From assembly GCA_030665765.1 (NCBI GenBank), contig DAOUZE010000006.1, forward strand, positions 1 to 33,475: a DNA stretch of 33,475 bases, given 5' to 3'. Shown here in pieces: positions 27,604 through 33,475 of this stretch (position 1 is the first letter of the stretch; each line of letters begins with the position of its first letter). Under the pieces are notes generated by a model, which saw only the letters and a program-made list of their open reading frames with translations, was not told the origin of the DNA and searched no databases. The position numbers were made by a program, and so were the translations under genes. This DNA is from Filomicrobium sp. Its GTDB lineage: Bacteria > Pseudomonadota > Alphaproteobacteria > Rhizobiales > Hyphomicrobiaceae.

Positions 27604-29361
27604 CTAGAATCCGAAGGCTTGCTTAAACAGATCCGAAATCGGATCGTTGTACTGTTGCCGTACGATCCGACGGCGCTTCACGGGAGCCAGGTGATCCCGG
27701 CCTTTGCGGATCTCGTTCCAGCGGCCGGCGAGCGCCAGACGGATGCGCTTTTCGTGGCCATAGATGTCCCGGAAGGCCTGCACATTTCCATCCTCATCGG
27801 CAACCGCCGTGAAGTACGTGACGTGCACCGGCACCTTGTTCTTGAGGGTAATGTTATTGTTCTGCGGGCCCCTGTCGACGGTGCTGTTGATTTTGTCCAT
27901 GGTCCAGCCCCGGTCATGATGGAGTACGGCTTTGGCAAGCCTCAGCGGATCACGCACGCGCATGCAGCCATGTGAGAACGTGCGTTCTTTGTTCTTGAAC
28001 AAGTGCTTTTCTGGCGTGTCGTGCATGTAGACTTGATGCCGGTTCGGGAACAGAAACTTAACCTCACCCAGCACGTTGCTGCCGCCGGGCGGCTGGTAGA
28101 CATGGAACTTCCGAATGTCCGTCCGGCTCCAGTCGATGTTTTGCGGATTGACGGGGCGGCCGCGGTACTGAAGCCGAAGGTTATGCCGCTCCAAGACCCG
28201 TCCGCCATGCGCCAGGCTGGGCAGGATCTCGTTGACCTTGATTGAATTTGGCACACCCCAGAAAGGATGGAAGACGACGGTTTCCATTGTGTCGGAGAAG
28301 ACCGGCGTCTGCTTGTCGGTTTTGCCGACGATCATGCGCTCATCGTGAACTACCTGTGCGTTCTTGACGACGCGGACATGGAATTCCGGGATGTTTGCGG
28401 TGACATAGAATTCACCCAGGTCGCGAGGCATCCAACGCCACTGCTCCATGTTGGCGAGTAGCATTGCCTCCGAAACCGAGGCTGGACCAGCGCCGCTGAA
28501 ATGTGACCGGGTGTTGCGTCCGACAATTCCATCGACATAAAGACCAGCTTGGCGCTGGAAATCCTTCACCGCTTCATCAACTGTAGCATCGAAGACTTCC
28601 GGATCCTGTGAGGCGCCTTCGCGGTCTGGTTCGACGGGCGCATCAAGGATCTGTCTCAAGATGGCGACGTCGGGATGCCTTTTGCCAAGGCTGAGCTGTG
28701 GGCCCGACGACGGTAGACGCACCGGTCGGATGCCGTTTTCTTCATTCACGCCGCGCTGTTTTAAAAGCGCCTTTCGCAACGCCAGGAATTGTGGATGCTG
28801 CGGATTGAGATCCTGCAGGTAGGCGCCAGGGTCGTCTGCCTCGGCGATCTCCCCGAGAATCACCGATGGCGCTAACAGTTGCGGTTTGCGGTCGATGTAA
28901 GTGGTCAGTTGCTTGGAAGGTTCGATGATGCGACCGCCCCGGGCGTGGTGGGCGTACTTCAAAACGGCCAAAGAGAGCGCGATTTCGGCGGCTGCGAGCT
29001 CTTGAGTTGAGGCGCTGCTCGAAACGTTGGTCCGCCTCAGTTGGAACGCCGAAGCCTTGAGGCCCCAATCATCCGCCCTCCTAATTTCGCCGATCGTGGC
29101 CTTCGCGCCAAGGCTTAAAACGCCTCGTGCAATCCAGATCGGGCGGCTCTCGCGGTCCGCGTAAAAACTTGTCAGGGCGGCTAACCGGTGTTTATCGGCA
29201 TCCGCCGCAGGTCCCTTGCGTTTTTCGACAAGGCGACGCGCCTGAATACCAATGGCATCATCAGCCGAGATCAGCTTTTCTGGCGCATCAGGCTCGATCG
29301 CCAAAGCTTCACCAAACGGCAACAACACGGCAAAGCCGAGAAGAAGACAAATTCCGCGCAT
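27604..29361 (-). CDS. L,D-transpeptidase (YcbB/LdtD type)
   Basis: A 585-residue exported enzyme. A signal peptide occupies residues 1-22 (cleavage near ALA-I). An N-terminal scaffold region (FYADRESRPIWI) is followed by a PG_binding_1 domain (VKDFQRQAGLYVDGIVGRNT) and the YkuD catalytic domain, with Cys466 in SHGCMRVRDP as nucleophile. It should form 3-3 cross-links in peptidoglycan or attach proteins to it. ATG 29361 is chosen since GGAGG lies five bases upstream. The C-terminal 50 residues are basic. It sits between a sigma-54 response regulator gene and the DUF882 peptidase gene, all on the minus strand, with gaps of about 240 bases each, so probably separate transcripts. Confidence 0.92.
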   Translation of the reverse strand: MRGICLLLGFAVLLPFGEALAIEPDAPEKLISADDAIGIQARRLVEKRKGPAADADKHRLAALTSFYADRESRPIWIARGVLSLGAKATIGEIRRADDWGLKASAFQLRRTNVSSSASTQELAAAEIALSLAVLKYAHHARGGRIIEPSKQLTTYIDRKPQLLAPSVILGEIAEADDPGAYLQDLNPQHPQFLALRKALLKQRGVNEENGIRPVRLPSSGPQLSLGKRHPDVAILRQILDAPVEPDREGASQDPEVFDATVDEAVKDFQRQAGLYVDGIVGRNTRSHFSGAGPASVSEAMLLANMEQWRWMPRDLGEFYVTANIPEFHVRVVKNAQVVHDERMIVGKTDKQTPVFSDTMETVVFHPFWGVPNSIKVNEILPSLAHGGRVLERHNLRLQYRGRPVNPQNIDWSRTDIRKFHVYQPPGGSNVLGEVKFLFPNRHQVYMHDTPEKHLFKNKERTFSHGCMRVRDPLRLAKAVLHHDRGWTMDKINSTVDRGPQNNNITLKNKVPVHVTYFTAVADEDGNVQAFRDIYGHEKRIRLALAGRWNEIRKGRDHLAPVKRRRIVRQQYNDPISDLFKQAFGF

Positions 29362-29533
29362 GGCCACCTCCAAGAATCGCGAAACTAAACCTTAGTAAAG
29401 CGGGCCATTTTTTGCCAGCTACCGACCCATATCAGGGTCGTTCACGCTCTTTGTTCCCCAAGGGTGTGGCGAAAATGCAAGCCGGTCTTGGAGTAACCAA
29501 TTCGCAAAAAAAGTATGCTGAATTATTTGCAAT

Positions 29534-29572
29534 AGAAACAAAAAGAACCCGGCGCAAGCACACCGGGTTCTT
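29534..29572 (-). terminator. Rho-independent terminator of the sigma-54 response regulator gene
   Basis: AAGAACCCGG at 29543-29552 pairs perfectly with CCGGGTTCTT at 29563-29572 (10-base stem, 10-base loop). On the minus strand it is followed by TTTTTGTTTC. It begins about 50 bases after the stop codon of the regulator gene. Confidence 0.88.
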
Positions 29573-29622
29573 CTGGCTTACCGAAAGAGAAGGGCGTCCT
29601 TCGGCAGAGAGTCTAGCGCAGC

Positions 29623-31116
29623 CTAATGCGGACGCGGTTCGAGACCGTACTCCTGCATTTTGCGGTATAGAGTCGAGCGTCCAATCTTCAGCCGGCGCGC
29701 CACTTCGGTCATGTGTCCGCGGTAGCGGCCCAGCGCCAGACGGATCATGTCGGCTTCGATTTCGTCAAGCGAGCGAATGTCGCCCTCCCCGTCGATGGCT
29801 GGAATTCCGAACGACCCCGATTTCACTTCAACCGTCCTTGGAACCGTCGCCTCGGCTCCAAGCAGGGCGGGCCCAGTGTATGCGGGTTTCTTTTGCAAGT
29901 TCGCTTGGGCGGACGGAAGCTCGGCCTCGAAGCCCTCGACATGAGCTGCGATTTGCGGGAACTCGTTGACCGTCAGTTCTGATCCATCGGCAAGAACAAC
30001 AGCACGGAAGATAGCGTTTTCGAGCTGGCGCACGTTTCCGGGCCAGGAGTAGGCCATCAACAATCGCATCGCATCCGGCGTTAGGCTCACAACGCGCTTG
30101 CTTTCTTCGGCGGCAAAACGGGCGAGGAAATGTGCAGCCAGATCGGGTACGTCTTCGATGCGTTCGCGCAGCGGCGGCACCCAGACAGGGAACACGTTGA
30201 GGCGATAGTAGAGGTCCTCGCGGAACTTACCGTCTTTAACGAGCTGGATCATGTCGCGGTTGGTGGCCGAAATCAGGCGGAAGTCGACCTTGGTCGGCTT
30301 TTTCGAACCGACCGGGTCGACTTCGCCCTCCTGCAGTGCCCGCAGAAGTTTGACTTGAACGTCGAGGGGAAGTTCACCGATTTCATCCAGGAACAAGGTA
30401 CCGCCGTCGGCTTCCTGGAACTTGCCGATGCGTTTGTCCGTAGCGCCCGTGAAGGAGCCTTTTTCGTGACCAAACAGGATCGACTCGACGAGGTTTTCGG
30501 GGATAGCACCGCAGTTGACGGTCACGAACGGGCGGCCGGCCCGCTCGGATTCACCTTGAATGGCGCGTGCGATCAGCTCTTTGCCGACACCCGATTCACC
30601 TTCGATGAGTACCGGAATGTTGGATGTCGCGGTGCGCCGGCCAAGCTGTACAACGCGTTCCATGGCGCTGCCGCGTAAAATCAGGTCGTCAAAGGTTAGT
30701 TTGCCTTCGACCTTCTTCTTGATGCGCTTGATTTCACCGGAGAGCTCTTCGATGCGAAGCGCACTTTTAATGGTGACTTCCAGCCGTTCCGGGCTGACTG
30801 GCTTAATGACGAAGTCGGTTGCGCCCGCGCGCATCGCACTGATGGCCGAGTCGACCGAGCCATGTGCGGTCTGCACGATGATGGGCGGGGCATCAGGCTT
30901 GTCATGCAACGTGGACAGGACCTCCATGCCGTCGATACCGGGCATTACTAGGTCTAGCAGGACAAGGGAGATTGACGGATCGTCGCCTTGCAGAATGCTA
31001 AGCGCCTGCTCTCCTGAGCCCGCTGATTTGGTTTCATAACCGAACCGCTTGATCACCTCTTCGAGGATGCGGCGTTGGGCAGGATCATCGTCAACGATAA
31101 GAACGCGCTGGGCCAT
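29623..31116 (-). CDS. Sigma-54-dependent response regulator (NtrC family)
   Basis: A 497-residue regulator with three domains. The receiver domain (1-120) has DDD at 10-11, phosphoacceptor Asp55, Thr83 and Lys105. The AAA+ domain has Walker A GESGVGKE (173-180), Walker B LFLDEIG (241-247) and the sigma-54 contact loop reading GSFTGA at 220-225 in place of the common GAFTGA. The Fis-type helix-turn-helix is at the C-terminus (GHMTEVARRLKIGRSTLYRKM). ATG 31116 is used; the longer frame adds 11 unlikely residues. It activates transcription from -24/-12 promoters after phosphorylation. No histidine kinase gene is next to it, so its partner is elsewhere. Target genes are unknown; the adjacent peptidoglycan genes are candidates only by position. 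Confidence 0.93.
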   Translation of the reverse strand: MAQRVLIVDDDPAQRRILEEVIKRFGYETKSAGSGEQALSILQGDDPSISLVLLDLVMPGIDGMEVLSTLHDKPDAPPIIVQTAHGSVDSAISAMRAGATDFVIKPVSPERLEVTIKSALRIEELSGEIKRIKKKVEGKLTFDDLILRGSAMERVVQLGRRTATSNIPVLIEGESGVGKELIARAIQGESERAGRPFVTVNCGAIPENLVESILFGHEKGSFTGATDKRIGKFQEADGGTLFLDEIGELPLDVQVKLLRALQEGEVDPVGSKKPTKVDFRLISATNRDMIQLVKDGKFREDLYYRLNVFPVWVPPLRERIEDVPDLAAHFLARFAAEESKRVVSLTPDAMRLLMAYSWPGNVRQLENAIFRAVVLADGSELTVNEFPQIAAHVEGFEAELPSAQANLQKKPAYTGPALLGAEATVPRTVEVKSGSFGIPAIDGEGDIRSLDEIEADMIRLALGRYRGHMTEVARRLKIGRSTLYRKMQEYGLEPRPH

Positions 31117-31395
31117 TTGGGCACTCGTACTCAAACTCAAAACAAACAAATGCAGCTAAACGGAACGCGATATGCTTAACGAAGCACCTCTTCCCGGCCG
31201 ATGGCCGGACATCCGTTGCGCAGCAACTCAACTTGGGACAAAGAGTGCCCGACAAGGGTAAACAACTCGTTCCCAAAAGACCCAACGTGAGGACGCGAAG
31301 TCTGCCGCGGGACTTGATGTCGGACAATTTCATCTTCACATAAGGGCGAGCGCTAATAATTCGGCGTCTTGATCCCACCGCCAACGGAGCTTCCC

Positions 31396-33264
31396 ATGAT
31401 GCATTCGAAGTGCTCGTTTTCCCCCTTTTGGGCTTCGAATCTGCAGGCGCCCGCGGATGCGGCGGCAGCTCATTCGAACGAACTCGGCGACTTGCCCGAG
31501 TGGAACTTGAGCGACCTTTATCCGGCTCCCGATTCAGCGCAGGTGGCCCGCGACCTGGAGGAAGGCGCCGCGGAAGCCAAGCGTCTGAAGGACGTCTATC
31601 AGGGCAAGCTGGGGCAAATCGCCGAAGATGGTGCCGCGTTGGCCAAGGTCATCAAGGCCTACGAAGCCCTCGCCGACCGGCTTGGCCGGCTGGGCTCTTA
31701 CGCCGGTCTCCTTTATGCGGCCAATCAGGCCGATCCGGAGCGCGCTAAGTTCTACGGTGACGTAAATGAAAAACTCACCGCCATGTGGACCAACCTGCTG
31801 TTCCTAGAGCTGGAGCTGAACCTGATCGACGAGGCTGTCCTGGGTGCAGCGCTTCAAGACCCTGAGCTCAGCCATTACCGGCCGTGGTTCGAAGAGCTGC
31901 GCAAGGAAAAGCCCTACCAGCTTTCCGAAGAGATCGAGCGTCTCTTCACCGAGAAATCCCAGACCGGCGCCGGCGCCCTGAACCGCCTCTTCAACGAAAC
32001 CATGTCGTCACTGAAGTTCCACGTCGCCGGTCACGACGAACCGCTCGGCCTGGAAGCCACCCTCAATTTGATGTCCGAACAGTCGGGCGCAAAGCGGCAG
32101 GCCGGCTCTGAAGCACTGGCCAAGGTGTTCAAGGACAACCTGCGTCTGTTCACGCTAATCACCAACACGCTGGCAAAAGATAAAGAGATTTCCGATCGCT
32201 GGCGCGGTTTTAAGGACGTCGCCGACAGCCGTCACCTGGCGAACCGCGTCGAGGCCCCGGTCGTCGACGCGCTCGTTCAATCGGTCCGCGCCGCTTACCC
32301 GCGCCTCTCGCATCGCTACTACAAGTTGAAGGCGAAGTGGCTCGGCATGGACAAGCTCGCCCACTGGGACCGCAACGCCCCCTTGCCAGAAAAGCCAGAA
32401 CGCGTCATCGACTGGCCTGAAGCTCGCCAAATGGTGCTTTCAGCATATGGCGGCTTTGCTCCTGAAATGGCAGGTATCGCCGAGAAATTCTTCGATAACC
32501 GCTGGATTGACGCCGAGGTCCGGCCAGGCAAGTCCCCCGGTGCATTCTCGGCGGCTACGGTCCCTTCCGCGCACCCCTATGTGCTGATGAACTATCTCGG
32601 CAAGCCGCGCGATGTGATGACGCTGGCCCACGAGCTCGGCCATGGTGTCCACCAGTGGCTCGCCCGCGAGCAGGGTCCACTACTGGCCCCGACACCACTC
32701 ACGTTGGCCGAAACTGCCAGCGTCTTCGGCGAGATGCTAACGTTTCGCAAGTTGCTGGCCGAGACCATCGATCCCAAGGAGAAGAAGGCGCTGCTCGCCG
32801 GCAAGACCGAGGACATGCTCAACACCGTGGTTCGCCAAATCGCCTTCTACACCTTTGAGCGGAAAGTCCATGAAGCGCGCCGTCAGGGCGAGCTGACATC
32901 AGATCAGCTTAATGAGATTTGGATCGAGGTTCAGGCCGAAAGCCTGGGTCCGGCAATTGAGTTCCACGACGGGTATGAAGTCTTCTGGGCCTATATCCCG
33001 CACTTCATCCATTCGCCATTCTACGTCTACGCCTATGCCTTCGGCGATTGCCTGGTGAACTCGCTATACGGCCTCTACCAGGAGGCCCATCCCGGCTTTG
33101 TCGAGAAGTATTTCGACATGCTGAAAGCCGGTGGTTCCAAGCACCATTCCGAGATGCTAGCGCCCTTCGGCTTGGATGCATGCGATCCTGAGTTCTGGAA
33201 CAAAGGCCTCAAGGTCGTCGAAGGCCTGATCGACGAACTAGAAGGGATGGAGGAGGTGGGTTAG
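31396..33264 (+). CDS. pepF: M3 family oligoendopeptidase F
   Basis: A 622-residue cytoplasmic zinc peptidase. The N-terminal two thirds are helical with LGSYAGLLYA and the PepF/M3B segment; the catalytic motif is HELGH with His412, Glu413, His416, followed by the third ligand Glu in LAETASVFGE about 25 residues on. SAHPYVLMNYLGKPRDVMTLAHE is a strong M3B signature. It cuts short peptides of roughly 5-20 residues. ATG 31396 has CGGAG six bases upstream; an upstream TTG start (31369) is less likely. It is divergent from the response regulator gene with about 280 bases between the starts. Confidence 0.94.
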   Translation: MMHSKCSFSPFWASNLQAPADAAAAHSNELGDLPEWNLSDLYPAPDSAQVARDLEEGAAEAKRLKDVYQGKLGQIAEDGAALAKVIKAYEALADRLGRLGSYAGLLYAANQADPERAKFYGDVNEKLTAMWTNLLFLELELNLIDEAVLGAALQDPELSHYRPWFEELRKEKPYQLSEEIERLFTEKSQTGAGALNRLFNETMSSLKFHVAGHDEPLGLEATLNLMSEQSGAKRQAGSEALAKVFKDNLRLFTLITNTLAKDKEISDRWRGFKDVADSRHLANRVEAPVVDALVQSVRAAYPRLSHRYYKLKAKWLGMDKLAHWDRNAPLPEKPERVIDWPEARQMVLSAYGGFAPEMAGIAEKFFDNRWIDAEVRPGKSPGAFSAATVPSAHPYVLMNYLGKPRDVMTLAHELGHGVHQWLAREQGPLLAPTPLTLAETASVFGEMLTFRKLLAETIDPKEKKALLAGKTEDMLNTVVRQIAFYTFERKVHEARRQGELTSDQLNEIWIEVQAESLGPAIEFHDGYEVFWAYIPHFIHSPFYVYAYAFGDCLVNSLYGLYQEAHPGFVEKYFDMLKAGGSKHHSEMLAPFGLDACDPEFWNKGLKVVEGLIDELEGMEEVG

Positions 33265-33345
33265 GGCCGTTGGCCGAAAAATGTCACCGTCCTCGCCATC
33301 TGAATGGCGCCCCAAAACGGTGCGCGATCCGTCGAAGGCTCGCGC

Positions 33346-33475
33346 CTACTCCGCCGCCTCGGCGAATGTCCCACCTGCATCGTCATCCAATAGCTCATTG
33401 AGCATGCCGAGCGCGTGCATGTAGACTTCCAGCACGCCCTCTTCTTCTTGGCGCTCGACGGCTGACTTTTTGCGC
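33346..33475 (-). CDS. C-terminal part of a DUF2312/GapR-like DNA-binding protein (5' part beyond window)
   Basis: The minus-strand frame entering at the window end gives 42 residues to TAG at 33346-33348. RQEEEGVLEVYMHALGML matches the end of the DUF2312 (GapR) domain, small helical alphaproteobacterial proteins that bind overtwisted DNA and act in chromosome organisation. About 17 acidic residues (NELLDDDAGG and on) extend past the usual end. Only the tail is visible, so the family call rests on that short match. It is convergent with pepF, 81 bases apart. Confidence 0.6.
   Translation of the reverse strand, partial: RKKSAVERQEEEGVLEVYMHALGMLNELLDDDAGGTFAEAAE

Noticed and set aside
29127-29969. 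Plus-strand open frame of 280 residues
   Set aside because: It spans the end of one minus-strand gene, an intrinsic terminator and the end of another, with Arg/Ser/Pro-rich composition and no domain.

Overview
The window is a moderately high-GC piece of an alphaproteobacterial chromosome, most likely order Hyphomicrobiales or a close relative. This rests on protein family content: an IF-1 with a Gly/Arg tail, a DUF2312/GapR-type protein, DUF882 and L,D-transpeptidase neighbours, a porin with an N-terminal coiled coil, a DUF2878 protein, and a PlcP/Agt-like lipid pair. The genus cannot be told from the sequence. No phage, insertion sequence, CRISPR array or rRNA was seen. It is ordinary chromosome with short transcription units in both orientations and one decayed gene.

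Left part (1-10 kb). The 3' end of infA is followed by a glycosyltransferase-2 pseudogene on the minus strand, inactivated by three in-frame stops and a one-base insertion. Next is an orphan family-3 solute-binding protein. A two-gene unit then encodes a PlcP/LpxH-type metallophosphoesterase and a GT4 glycosyltransferase, facing a diacylglycerol-kinase-type lipid kinase. Together these look like a membrane-lipid remodelling set: phospholipid to diacylglycerol, diacylglycerol to glycolipid, diacylglycerol back to phosphatidate. An MscS channel, a DUF2878 membrane protein and a BCCT transporter (compatible-solute uptake) follow and suggest osmotic and envelope adaptation.

Middle part (10-19.5 kb). 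A minus-strand sulfur/redox group contains flavocytochrome c sulfide dehydrogenase (fccB flavoprotein, fccA-like monoheme cytochrome). Upstream is an exported YyaL/SPATA20-type thioredoxin-fold protein with a DsbD-alpha-like C-terminus, and upstream of that an outer-membrane beta-barrel protein. Two bactofilins, a HAD hydrolase, pyrE and a radical SAM protein with a C-terminal cysteine cluster follow.

Right part (19.6-33.5 kb). tRNA-Gly(CCC), a porin, and a roughly 1 kb gene-free stretch precede katG and, in the same direction, oxyR with a palindrome upstream that may be its operator. A peptidoglycan group on the minus strand (DUF882/M15-like peptidase and L,D-transpeptidase) lies downstream of a sigma-54-dependent NtrC-type response regulator. 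An M3 oligoendopeptidase F and the C-terminus of a DUF2312/GapR-like protein end the window.

The most notable items are the lipid-remodelling trio, the exported thioredoxin/DsbD-alpha fusion next to sulfide dehydrogenase, the radical SAM protein with its Cys-rich tail, and the finely mappable pseudogene. I found no clear case of an entirely new multi-gene system.
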